Source: Desulfocapsaceae bacterium
Lineage (GTDB): Bacteria; Desulfobacterota; Desulfobulbia; Desulfobulbales; Desulfocapsaceae
Reading direction: 5' to 3'
DNA length: 64,000 bases
NCBI GenBank assembly: GCA_031292275.1
Contig: JARLHL010000006.1
Location: 1-64,000 of the forward strand
The notes below the pieces were generated by a model that was not told where the DNA came from, did no database searches, and was given only the letters and a program-made list of their open reading frames with translations. A program made the translations under genes and the position numbers. Shown one piece after another: positions 1 through 8,600 of the stretch (the first letter of the stretch is position 1; every line of letters starts with the position of its first letter).

Positions 1-37
1 AGAGGGTGCGGGTGCACATTGAGACAGGAGACTCTCT

Positions 38-817
38 ATGGACATTTCAGGATTCAAATTCATTTGTGTTGATAATCAGAAAGACCTGCTGCAGGAGACC
101 TACAGGCTTCGCTACAAGGTATATTGCCATGAAGCAGAGTTCCTTGACGAAAGCGAATATCCTGATGAGATTGAACGCGACATATACGACGACCATTCAG
201 TCCATTTTGCCGCCCTGGATCATGAAAATAATACCGTCGGGACATTACGGCTCATTTTACATTCCCACCTCGGGTTCCCTCTGGAAAAGCACTGCCCCAA
301 CTATGACAAATCCCAAGTCACCGCCCCCCCCTCCCAGATCGGAGAGATATCGCGTCTCGCTGTCAGCAAGGACTGGAGAAGACGAAAAAGTGACGGCGTA
401 TACGGCATAACATCCTACCACCAGACAAGTTCGGATGACAAGGTTTCGCAGCAGATCATCCGAAAGCGAAAAAGACCCGTTATCGTTTTTGGGCTCTATA
501 AGCTTCTCTATCTTGAAAGCAAAAGGAGAGGCATAACACATTGGTATGCGGCCATGGAGCAGAAACTCAATGTGGCATTAAAAAGATTTTCTTTTAATTT
601 CAAACAGATCGGCCCTGTACATGACTATTACGGACCGGTCATCCCCTTCCTGGCGACAATTGAAGAAATTGAAAAACACATATACACCGAAAAATCGGAA
701 GTCTTTCATTTGATGCTCCATGGCCTTGAGTCACACCTGATGCCCAAATTTGGCCTTGCCCTGCCACTGAGAAATTATATCTTCGTCAAGATAGCGAAAT
801 TAATGGGCAAAATATAG
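38..817 (+). CDS. PEP-CTERM/exosortase-system-associated acyltransferase
   Basis: A 259-residue soluble protein that looks like the GNAT-fold N-acyl amino acid synthase type found with PEP-CTERM/exosortase systems. Visible family traits are the early segment LRYKVYCHEAEFLDE (about residues 23-38), the central strand VGTLRLILHS, and IGEISRLAVSKDWRRR, which resembles the acyl-donor binding core. The length matches the family. A good ribosome binding site (caggag) lies 9 nt before the ATG. The family is presumed to transfer an acyl group from acyl-ACP to an amino group, but the substrate is unknown. No exosortase or PEP-CTERM protein is visible in this window, so the rest of the system, if present, lies upstream. 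The family call is firm; the chemistry is inferred. Confidence 0.8.
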   Translation: MDISGFKFICVDNQKDLLQETYRLRYKVYCHEAEFLDESEYPDEIERDIYDDHSVHFAALDHENNTVGTLRLILHSHLGFPLEKHCPNYDKSQVTAPPSQIGEISRLAVSKDWRRRKSDGVYGITSYHQTSSDDKVSQQIIRKRKRPVIVFGLYKLLYLESKRRGITHWYAAMEQKLNVALKRFSFNFKQIGPVHDYYGPVIPFLATIEEIEKHIYTEKSEVFHLMLHGLESHLMPKFGLALPLRNYIFVKIAKLMGKI

Positions 818-1340
818 ACCCGCAAAATGCTCAAGCCATAAGGCTTGCTTCTCTCTCAAAAATTCCCGAGATACGCTTGGTTCAAACAACCTCGACTTCA
901 CCACTCCCATGGTCTGCTCTCCGCAGGAGGCACCAGTTGCCCCATCCCTTATCAGGGCGGGACGTTCAGAAGCCGGCCAACCCCGCTCCGCCGACGCGTG
1001 CAATGAAACTCTTCGGCAGTACGCCTATCCGGATGCGCCCGGTCCTCCCTGCAATCACGCCGGCAGGTCTCAATGTCTCAGCTTATTAATAACACCCTTC
1101 CACCTTTCCGTAAATTTGATGAATTCCACCTCTTAGACATAAAAGTATATCAATTGCTGATATTCTTTTACAATATAGACAACCTCAATGAGGCCTCGTT
1201 TTCACCGGAAAAAATTCAAGAAATATAAAAACGTACAGGAACGAATTATTTTTTCCGCATTACCGCATGTTCTTTCCGTAATTATGTACTATACTACAAT
1301 AGAGATTTTTCAAGAACGTGAGTGTCAATCATTGTTGAGT
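818..1340. other. Intergenic stretch without recognised gene
   Basis: No convincing coding region is seen: the short open frames lack a ribosome binding site and family resemblance. A small hairpin (AAGCC-ata-GGCTT, near 832-846) just after the acyltransferase could end its transcript, but it has no T-run. The second half becomes AT-rich (from about 1090) and probably carries the promoter of the cNMP/PilZ gene. Confidence 0.5.
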
Positions 1341-2369
1341 ATGCTTATGGAAGTCACAGACCTTCAGACGGAACAGCAGATACATGAACTTATAATAAAA
1401 GGAGAGAGCGAAAAGGGAAAACAATTTCTCGTTGAAATAATTACACAAATGGCAAGAAAGAGGAATTTTATTGAAGCAGACAAGTTCCATCGGCTTCTTA
1501 TAGAAGCTTTCCCTCTGGCGCTCAATGAGATTATCCGCGCCACCGAGATACTTGAACAGGAAAAGACTGCAGCCATCGATAAAAACCAGCTGGCCGTCTG
1601 GTCTGCCCTGCTGAGGGTCCTTGACTTTGGAGAGTTTGTGGTCCTCTACCATTCCATGGAACGTCGTCGATGCGCTCAAGGCGAAATGCTCGTCAGGCAG
1701 GGAGCCCAGAATTCCGATCTCTATTTCGTCAATAATGGCAGGATCGAACTCTATTTCCAGGAAACGGGAAAAAAAATTCCCCTCAAGGTGATCGGAGCAG
1801 GGGAGATTCTTGGAGCAGGCAGCTTTTTCGAGGCCTCCGTCTGGACAATTAACGCCCGCAGCCTGGGAGCTGAAGTATCCACATTGAAATTCGATACTCT
1901 TCAGCAATTGGAGAGGGATTTTCCCGGCATTGACTCGAAACTGAACGATTTCTGCAGCAGGTTCAAAATCTCGTCTGAATCCTTCGGCAAGACGGGAAGC
2001 GACCGCCGGATGTACACCCGCTACCGGCTTTCCGGAATCACCCAGATGATCCTCTTCGACAGGGACGGAAACAACACGGGGATTGTGGCCAAAGGCGATC
2101 TCTTCGATATTTCTGCCGGCGGAATTTCTTTTTTTGTGCGCATTTCCAAAAAGAAAAACGCCAGACTGCTTCTGGGAAGACATGTAGGCCTGACCATAAC
2201 ATCGGAGCCAGGCTCACGATTCAACATAGGGGGTGTGGTCAGGGCAGTTCGCAGCCAGCCCATCGTCGGCAACGAATATGCGGTAAGCATACAGTTCGAA
2301 CGAGTCCTGGCCCAGAAGGAGCTCAAAAATCTCATCAACGCGGCACAAGACAACGGAGCGCGACGATAA
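1341..2369 (+). CDS. Cyclic nucleotide-binding domain / PilZ domain fusion
   Basis: The protein has about 342 residues from the chosen ATG. A helical N-terminal segment (1-95) is followed by a Crp-type cyclic nucleotide-binding fold (about 100-210) with RCAQGEMLVRQG and the glycine-rich turn VIGAGEILGAGSFFE. A PilZ domain (about 222-330) follows, with the c-di-GMP RxxxR signature (RRMYTR) and DISAGGISF. There is no helix-turn-helix, so it is probably a cytoplasmic adaptor rather than a transcription factor. It would join a cyclic nucleotide (or a degenerate pocket) to c-di-GMP. The start is uncertain: the frame is open further upstream (ATG at 1188 and 1284) and no candidate has a strong ribosome binding site; 1341 opens the part that looks protein-like. 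It stands alone, convergent with the large regulator at 2544-5840. Confidence 0.8.
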   Translation: MLMEVTDLQTEQQIHELIIKGESEKGKQFLVEIITQMARKRNFIEADKFHRLLIEAFPLALNEIIRATEILEQEKTAAIDKNQLAVWSALLRVLDFGEFVVLYHSMERRRCAQGEMLVRQGAQNSDLYFVNNGRIELYFQETGKKIPLKVIGAGEILGAGSFFEASVWTINARSLGAEVSTLKFDTLQQLERDFPGIDSKLNDFCSRFKISSESFGKTGSDRRMYTRYRLSGITQMILFDRDGNNTGIVAKGDLFDISAGGISFFVRISKKKNARLLLGRHVGLTITSEPGSRFNIGGVVRAVRSQPIVGNEYAVSIQFERVLAQKELKNLINAAQDNGARR

Positions 2370-2543
2370 GAGTCATCTTCAATACGGCAGGACCACGTCC
2401 ATGTTCCCGCTTTCAAACGGTCCGGCGAACCCAAGACAGCGGGTAAACTCAACAATCTTATAATGGATAGGGTCGGAGTCATGCGGATCAAGGCATATTG
2501 AGGACTCCAGCTCCAGCGCGGATACGGCCATCATACCGGTCCA

Positions 2544-5500
2544 TCACGCCATTCCGGAATCTGATCCGTTTCTGGCGTTGGGAAGCATTTCGACAATGAT
2601 CTTCTCTATTTCTTCTTCGGAATAATCGATCTGCGCCAGCGCCACTTTGTAACGTTTGAGGATATCCCTTATCCTGAACGGCATATTATTCTGGATATAG
2701 AGGCTGCACAGCAGGCTCACCGCCCTCTCCTCAAACACTTGCGACATGAGCAGGTTTTCAAGTATCAGCACCGCCTCATCCAGTCCTCCCGATTCCGCCA
2801 GATGACGGGACCAGACCAGACAGATCTCGGTAAAGGCAGCCTGCAGGATTCTCTCCCAGGAGGCCGCGTATTCATTGGTAAATATATCAGACGGCAGACT
2901 TCCTTTCCAAAGAGAATATGCCTGATGAAATGCGTTTCCGGCCTGCCACCATTCATTTTTTCTGCTATGCGCCAGAAAGGCATTACTGGCGTCCATAAAC
3001 TGCAGTAAATCGATATGGGTATTATGGAGAACAAGGAAACCTTTGCGTAATATCAAATAGTTATGAACATGACCAACGATATGTTTTGAAATGTTTTTTC
3101 GCAGACGTCCCAAAAGGACATCAAATTTCGCCTTTGCCTTTGGCGGAGGACTGTCTGGCCAGAAGTACAGCTGAGCCTTTTCCTGATCAAGGATCTGGCC
3201 CTTTACGGTCAGCAACAGGCCCAGGATTTGCCGCTGGGAGGCCGTAAAATCATCAATCGTGAATATCTGCTTCCCCTCCTGCACAATACTGAATTTATCC
3301 AGAAGAGTAATCTGCAGCAGGGGAATGCGCTCACCATCGTCAGCGAAGGCAAGCTGCAACCGCCTGCGGGCCAGATCTGCGGCAAACTTTTTTTCGATGC
3401 CCGCAGCAACAGCCTCGCCGAGCAGTCGGGTCATCATCACAGGCTCCCAGCTCCAGAAAAAGCTGTAATCATGCGTCTTCATCAGAGACAGGCCCTGGTG
3501 CAGATCCTGCAGGGCCTCTTCTCTGCAGCCTCGGAGCAGATGCAGATAGCTCCTCTGCAGCAAACCGCATACCAGCAGATAGGGAGAGGCGATGGACTGG
3601 ACCAGACTGAAGCCCTCTTCCAGGCGGGCGGACGCCAGTTCCAGGTCACCGGTTCTGGCATAAACGGCACCGGCAAGAATGAGCTGAAAGGCATGATAGA
3701 AGGGCCCGCCGGCTATGGCCCGCAAACGCATGGATTCTTCCATGGCTGAGCGGGCACTCCCAGCATCCCCCTTGAGTGCCAGAACGTAGGCCTGCCACTG
3801 CAGGAGCTGACTGTGCATGTGCTCTGTCCTGGCAGTGGCCGAGACTTCAAAACCTAAATTGAGCACCTCCAGGCTTTTCTCAATCTCTCCTCTGGCAACG
3901 AGGCCGCTGCACATCCAGACATAGACGTAGGGGGCGGCAATCGTCTGGGTGATCACCTTCTGATCAATGCTGTCCTGCAGCATCTGCTGCTGCTGAAGGA
4001 AGTTCTGAAAATCGCCGGTTAACGAGAGATAGCAGATATGCATCACCCGTAACGTTAATTTGTTGGACATCCCGATCAGCGGGTCATTGAGCAGGGATGA
4101 GCAAATTTCTCCCTCTTGACGCAAGAGGGCAAAATTGCCGCTGAGCAGTTCAATATAGCCTTGAATAAACCGGGCGGAGGCCATGAAATTCCGAATCCCA
4201 TTCCTGGTGGCCAAATTATTGGCCAATGAGGCGTATTTTCTGGCCTTTTCCATATCGAATACGAAAAAGCCGAAGCCGGACGCCAGGTTCCGGGCAGCCA
4301 TAATGCGGACATGGACCGGCAGCTTCATCTCATTTTTTTCAAACAGGGTCTCCAGCCTCTCCAGGATCTGGCTCCCCAGGTTATAAAGCCCCGAGATCAC
4401 AAAATGGAAATAAATGGTCTGCGACAGTGCAATGATCTCGCCGGTCTCTTCACCGTCCGCAATGAACCTGGCCCTGGCCGCATCAAAGAAGGGGAGGGTT
4501 GTCTGCGGGACGAAGTCGACCCGCAGAAGGCCGTTATAGAGGGTCAGCCAACTGTACTGGAAGAGGGTGTCGTGGGGAATGGACTGCAGCAGGGACAAGA
4601 TCGTCAGGGTCCGGTTCTTTTCAATCAACTGCATGCCCTGGTGCTGCAGGATCCTGTCCATGGTCTCATAATCACCGGCACTTGCATAGCTGGCCAGGGC
4701 CTTTTCCAGCATGTTTTTCTGCAGATAATACTCCGCCTCCTGGGTATGGATGGCGTTTATCTCGGCAGGGCTAAAGGCATGATGGGCACGTAACTGAAGA
4801 AATTCCTGAAAAAAATGACGAAATCGAAAGACTCGCTGGATGTCGTCCAACCTGTAGACGAAGAAATTCTCATGGGCCATTCCGGCCAGGATGGTCTCCA
4901 TATCCCGGATACCGGTTATCAGGCTTGCCAGATCCACGGGGATCTCATTAATCATCGACAGTTGGAGAAAAGGGGTATGCAGAAAGCCCGGGATCTGAGC
5001 AAAGATCTCATCTTGAAAATATTCCAGCATATGCCCGTGCTCCACCGGACCGGCGGATGAAAGCTGACTCTTCTTCCAGAATTGTTCGCCCCCGGAGACA
5101 GGATGGCTGGCCAGGACAATGCCCATGACCCAGCCGCCGGTGACCTTCTCTATCTCCATGGCCTCCTGTCTATTAATGGTTCTGTTTAGGATATTATTAA
5201 ACAGATCCTCAATCTCCGTACTGTTCAGGGCCAGGTCCCTGGTATTCAGATAACAGACGCCGCTGCCGTTTCGCAGGGCCTTACTCTTCAAATTTACAGG
5301 ATGCCGGCTGATGAGAATAAAGTGAAGTTTCGGTGGAGAGGCATCGAGGAGATATTCAAGAAGGCTAGCGGTCATGGCCCCGGCCGGCAGCAGATGCAGG
5401 TCATCAAAGGCAATATAGATATCATGGGCCAGATACATATCCAGATCCCGCAAGAGGAGCGTGGCGCACCGCTGGAGATCAAGCGGACCAACCGCCCCCT

Positions 5501-5840
5501 GGGCAAAGATATAGCTGAGTTGGGGAGAGCTGAAATCGGGGAATTTATTGCTCAAATCTGCAAGCAGGGCGGTTAGGAGAAAAACAGGATCGGAGTCCTC
5601 GCGACCAAGCTGGTACCAGATATAGTCGTAGTTGGAGTGATTGAGAAACTGGCAGACAAGGGTTGTTTTTCCCTGGCCGGCCTGAGCCTCGATCAGGATG
5701 ATTTTTTTGGCCGTAATATCCTGGGGTAGTTTTGTGGCCAGGAGGGTCGTACGCAACAGTGACAGTGATTCGTCAATCCGGGGGGGATAAAATTTATTGG
5801 AAGGGATGATACTGTTCAGGGGATGCTCTGCTCCGATCAT
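2544..5840 (-). CDS. MalT-like ATPase regulator with SARP-type (wHTH-BTAD) C-terminus
   Basis: A 1098-residue cytoplasmic signal-transduction protein. The N-terminus resembles the STAND/MalT NTPase: Walker A-like AQAGQGKTT (about 52-60, Ala in place of the first Gly, as in MalT relatives) and Walker B YIAFDDLHLL (about 141-150). A long helical TPR-like superhelix fills about 360-840. The C-terminus lacks the LuxR helix-turn-helix of MalT. It instead has an OmpR-like winged helix (about 845-940, with LLLTVKGQILDQEKAQLYFW) followed by a bacterial transcriptional activation domain (about 950-1090), as in SARP regulators. It likely binds DNA when a ligand is sensed by the TPR region; ligand and targets are unknown. 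The start is supported by aagga 8-9 nt upstream. It is monocistronic. Confidence 0.85.
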   Translation of the reverse strand: MIGAEHPLNSIIPSNKFYPPRIDESLSLLRTTLLATKLPQDITAKKIILIEAQAGQGKTTLVCQFLNHSNYDYIWYQLGREDSDPVFLLTALLADLSNKFPDFSSPQLSYIFAQGAVGPLDLQRCATLLLRDLDMYLAHDIYIAFDDLHLLPAGAMTASLLEYLLDASPPKLHFILISRHPVNLKSKALRNGSGVCYLNTRDLALNSTEIEDLFNNILNRTINRQEAMEIEKVTGGWVMGIVLASHPVSGGEQFWKKSQLSSAGPVEHGHMLEYFQDEIFAQIPGFLHTPFLQLSMINEIPVDLASLITGIRDMETILAGMAHENFFVYRLDDIQRVFRFRHFFQEFLQLRAHHAFSPAEINAIHTQEAEYYLQKNMLEKALASYASAGDYETMDRILQHQGMQLIEKNRTLTILSLLQSIPHDTLFQYSWLTLYNGLLRVDFVPQTTLPFFDAARARFIADGEETGEIIALSQTIYFHFVISGLYNLGSQILERLETLFEKNEMKLPVHVRIMAARNLASGFGFFVFDMEKARKYASLANNLATRNGIRNFMASARFIQGYIELLSGNFALLRQEGEICSSLLNDPLIGMSNKLTLRVMHICYLSLTGDFQNFLQQQQMLQDSIDQKVITQTIAAPYVYVWMCSGLVARGEIEKSLEVLNLGFEVSATARTEHMHSQLLQWQAYVLALKGDAGSARSAMEESMRLRAIAGGPFYHAFQLILAGAVYARTGDLELASARLEEGFSLVQSIASPYLLVCGLLQRSYLHLLRGCREEALQDLHQGLSLMKTHDYSFFWSWEPVMMTRLLGEAVAAGIEKKFAADLARRRLQLAFADDGERIPLLQITLLDKFSIVQEGKQIFTIDDFTASQRQILGLLLTVKGQILDQEKAQLYFWPDSPPPKAKAKFDVLLGRLRKNISKHIVGHVHNYLILRKGFLVLHNTHIDLLQFMDASNAFLAHSRKNEWWQAGNAFHQAYSLWKGSLPSDIFTNEYAASWERILQAAFTEICLVWSRHLAESGGLDEAVLILENLLMSQVFEERAVSLLCSLYIQNNMPFRIRDILKRYKVALAQIDYSEEEIEKIIVEMLPNARNGSDSGMA

Positions 5841-6324
5841 GTCTTGGATCCTTCGACTCCGGCTGGTGGTCTCGACGAATCATGATACCGTAGGAATTGC
5901 CGCAGCCACTCTCCGGGTTGGTATCCGCGAGCGGAAGGCATCTCAGATACCGGGCACGCAGCCATCCCATACGATTATATTTGTCTGTGCAATACCTGGA
6001 AACGATGCCCCTCAAGGATTGCACGCCCCCCGAACCTCAAGAGCGGATATATATCATATCCCTTAATGTACGATCTTTTTCAAGTATATACGTTTATCTC
6101 CCCCTCCTCCGACCTACGGCAGCGACCAGGGAGAGAGTGTTCAATAAACCAAAAACATGACATTTTTCTGCTGCACGACGAACAGAAGGACACGCTCTGC
6201 CCTTCGTCATAGGACCAAAGCCAGTATTTTCTCTAAAATTTATATTCTATTTTTCTCTGCATTTTCAACAACAAATATCGGGAATATCAATTATTACCTA
6301 TTGCAGCCAACAAATGACAGAGAA
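5841..6324. other. Divergent intergenic region between regulator and zinc-ribbon gene
   Basis: No gene is supported here. The segment separates the minus-strand MalT/SARP-like gene from the plus-strand zinc-ribbon gene and must hold both promoters. The part from 6060 to 6324 is AT-rich. No operator could be assigned with confidence. Confidence 0.5.
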
Positions 6325-6633
6325 ATGTTAGAAGGCAAAGATAGAATTGATAGAATTGAGAACAGTAATGCGGTTCCGGAAACCAGAAAGAATATCACCA
6401 TGGATAAATATATGCAACAGGATCAGGCTTTGGAGGATTTTCAACTTATCTGCATGTATTGTGGCGGGAGCCGCAATGAGGCTGGATTCTGGGGACAGGA
6501 CCATCGTCCGTCCTTGCCGACAAAAAACATAAGCCATGGTATATGTCCGAAATGTCTAAAAATATATTTCCCAAAGGTCTATATTTCCCTGTGCGAGGAG
6601 GGAAAGATAAACCTTAATGACGCTCAGTGCTGA
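6325..6633 (+). CDS. Small zinc-ribbon protein, function unknown
   Basis: A 102-residue protein from the ATG at 6325. Its core has two Cys pairs: LICMYCGGSRNEAGFW and, about 20 residues later, HGICPKCLKIYFPK. This layout (CxxC, GxW, then a serine/histidine turn before ICPxC and Y[FP]) resembles the small zinc-binding tail often attached to PAS and receiver proteins in Desulfobacterota, here standing alone. The frame is open upstream to 6157, but that part is low-complexity and AT-rich, so the shorter start is preferred. The ribosome binding site is weak (gacagag). Function unknown. Confidence 0.6.
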   Translation: MLEGKDRIDRIENSNAVPETRKNITMDKYMQQDQALEDFQLICMYCGGSRNEAGFWGQDHRPSLPTKNISHGICPKCLKIYFPKVYISLCEEGKINLNDAQC

Positions 6634-6770
6634 TCACAAGGATTCTCCCTTCTGGAGGATTCAGGTGCCGGTTCCATGTTTAACCGTTGCCGCTGAGATG
6701 ACCAGCCGGTATTATTACACCCCAGGTATTCCCAAAGCAGATCTTCATCTACCTCCTGCAACAAGACGAT

Positions 6771-7433
6771 ATGATCTACAGAGTGAAACGGTTCGTAAAT
6801 ACGGACCAGAACGCCCCTGTCTGGGATCTCCCTCCCTGGCAGGATGTCCCGGCGGCCCGGCTCTGCCACGCCATGGGGACCAGACCTGCCCATTTCCCCA
6901 GTACCGACGTGAAGATGGCCTATGACCGGAAGGCGGTTTCTCTGCTGTTTAGGGTGGAGGACAGGTACGTCCGGGCCGTGGCCACCAGCCATCAGCAGAG
7001 CGTCTGCCGAGACAGCTGCGTCGAATTCTTTTTCTCCCCCGGGCCAGACAGCCAGTCGGGGTATTTCAACCTGGAAATAAACTGCGGCGGGACCCTTCTC
7101 TTTCATTTTCACCCTCATTCCCGCAGAGACGAGCATATCGAACTCCCGACTGCTTTGTGCAATCGGATACAATGCCATCCCTCCCTGCCGCGGATCGTCG
7201 AGCCGGAGATCACCGAACCCGTCACCTGGACCATAGGCTGCCGCATCCCCCTGGCTCCTCTGGCGGAATGGCTGCAGACCATGCCTGCGCCCGGCGAAAC
7301 CTGGCGAGGGAATTTCTACAAATGCGCCGACGCCACCTCGCACCCGCACTGGCTGAGTTGGGCACCGGTGGAGGCACCGAGACCTGATTTTCATCTCCCC
7401 CGGTTTTTCGGCACCCTCCTCTTTATGCCTTGA
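6771..7433 (+). CDS. Carbohydrate-binding family 9-like protein
   Basis: A 220-residue protein without a signal peptide that looks like the CBM9-like domain found as a stand-alone protein: VKMAYDRKAVSLLFRVEDRYVRA, then CVEFFFSPGPDSQSGYFNLEINCGG, then WRGNFYKCADATSHPHWLSWAPV near the C-terminus. Members of this group bind sugars or act as heme-associated DOMON-like sandwiches, but this subfamily has no assigned role. No enzyme or transporter gene lies nearby to suggest a substrate. The ATG follows a weak ribosome binding site (caagac). Confidence 0.7.
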   Translation: MIYRVKRFVNTDQNAPVWDLPPWQDVPAARLCHAMGTRPAHFPSTDVKMAYDRKAVSLLFRVEDRYVRAVATSHQQSVCRDSCVEFFFSPGPDSQSGYFNLEINCGGTLLFHFHPHSRRDEHIELPTALCNRIQCHPSLPRIVEPEITEPVTWTIGCRIPLAPLAEWLQTMPAPGETWRGNFYKCADATSHPHWLSWAPVEAPRPDFHLPRFFGTLLFMP

Positions 7434-7496
7434 TGAGAATCCCTCTCATCTTTCGATTTGCCGAAACGGACAATCAATGGTATTGTCTCTTTTACC

Positions 7497-7554
7497 AGCA
7501 TGACCGGATCAGACCGGCTGACCACAACAAATCACGAAAGTGCATCATTTCGGC
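7497..7554 (+). repeat. 58-bp intergenic repeat, copy C
   Basis: One of three ungapped 58-bp copies (others at 44134-44191 minus and 63671-63728 plus), about three-quarters identical by eye and all outside genes. All share a GCATG start, the core CCACAACA and a TC-rich end closing in GC. A hairpin near the 5' end (CCGG-atcaga-CCGG here) is kept in each copy with compensating bases. This copy lies about 120 nt upstream of the membrane protein gene that begins near 7674. Confidence 0.65.
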
Positions 7555-7673
7555 GAGGCGAGGCCGCCTCCTCTTCAAAGCTTGAATATTATCAACTAAA
7601 TTCCAATATCGCCAACATCATCACGAGAACATCCACATCCCTTCTCCAATTCCTAAAAGGCCATTACACGCCA

Positions 7674-8588
7674 ATGTATTTTCTGTACGAAAAAATTACT
7701 TATATATTTGATCCCCTGCATTTCCTCTGGGAGCATGAGAGGATGCATCGCAAAATCTCCATCGGCCTGGTCCTTTTTTTTCTCGCTGGCCTAGTGGCCA
7801 TTGAGCTGAAACGACAGGCTTACATCCCCGCCGCTCTCGGAGGACTGATCCCCAACAATCATTTTTATGCAGTCCAGGCGGCCTTTACCGTGGTGCTGAT
7901 CCTGGAGGTCATCAGTCTTGTCTTTACCCTGCCCTGTTCCTTTTCCCGGTCCGTCGGCAAGCAATTCGAGATCCTTTCCCTGATCCTGATGCGAAATGCT
8001 TTCAAGTCGCTGGCCCAGTTTCCGGAGCCTGTAACCTTCACCGGCAATGAGCAGGCAATCCTCCACATTGTCTCCGACGGCTTCGGGGCACTGCTGATCT
8101 TTGCCCTGCTCGGCTATTATTATATGATCCAGGGACGGACCTCAGATGAGGCGATGAAGCAGACAGATCTCTTCAGCTTTGTCTCAGCCAAAAAGGGAAT
8201 CGCGCTGGTCCTTCTGGCGATCTTCATCTATCTCGGCCTGCACAGCGCCTGGATGTTGGCAATGCGTAAGGAACACACGGATTTTCTCTATGATTTCTAC
8301 ACGATCCTGATCCTTACAGACATCCTGGTCGTGCTAATCTCCGAGTGTTTTCACCCGTCCTTTTACACGGTTTTCAGAAATTCAGGCTTTGCCCTCTCCA
8401 CCATGCTGATCCGGATGGCACTGGCTGCACCGCCCTTCTTCAATGTCCTGCTTGGCGTCGCTGCCGCCCTCTTTGCCATCCTTCTCTCCAAGATCAGCGG
8501 CCGGATTTTCAAGGATCGACACGCGGCACGCAAGGAGGAAGGCCCGCCGGGAAAAGACCATAAAGGCTGTGGAATTTTCAGCAGATAA
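7674..8588 (+). CDS. Multi-pass inner membrane protein, function unknown
   Basis: About 304 residues from the ATG at 7674 (open further upstream, but that part overlaps the intergenic repeat and is not protein-like). Six or so hydrophobic segments are visible, for example ISIGLVLFFLAGLVAIE, AAFTVVLILEVISLVFTL, GALLIFALLGYYYMI, IALVLLAIFIYLGLHSAW and FFNVLLGVAAALFAILL. The tail is basic and cytoplasmic-looking. No catalytic motif was recognised. An alternative start at 7743 would begin at MHRKIS. Confidence 0.6.
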   Translation: MYFLYEKITYIFDPLHFLWEHERMHRKISIGLVLFFLAGLVAIELKRQAYIPAALGGLIPNNHFYAVQAAFTVVLILEVISLVFTLPCSFSRSVGKQFEILSLILMRNAFKSLAQFPEPVTFTGNEQAILHIVSDGFGALLIFALLGYYYMIQGRTSDEAMKQTDLFSFVSAKKGIALVLLAIFIYLGLHSAWMLAMRKEHTDFLYDFYTILILTDILVVLISECFHPSFYTVFRNSGFALSTMLIRMALAAPPFFNVLLGVAAALFAILLSKISGRIFKDRHAARKEEGPPGKDHKGCGIFSR

Positions 8589-8600
8589 GGGAGAGCCCCC

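Noticed and set aside
1329-2183. A 284-residue minus-strand open frame
   Set aside because: Antisense to the cNMP/PilZ gene and without recognisable motifs.
5846-5905. A possible fourth copy of the 58-bp repeat
   Set aside because: Only short words match; the CCACAACA core and the hairpin are absent.
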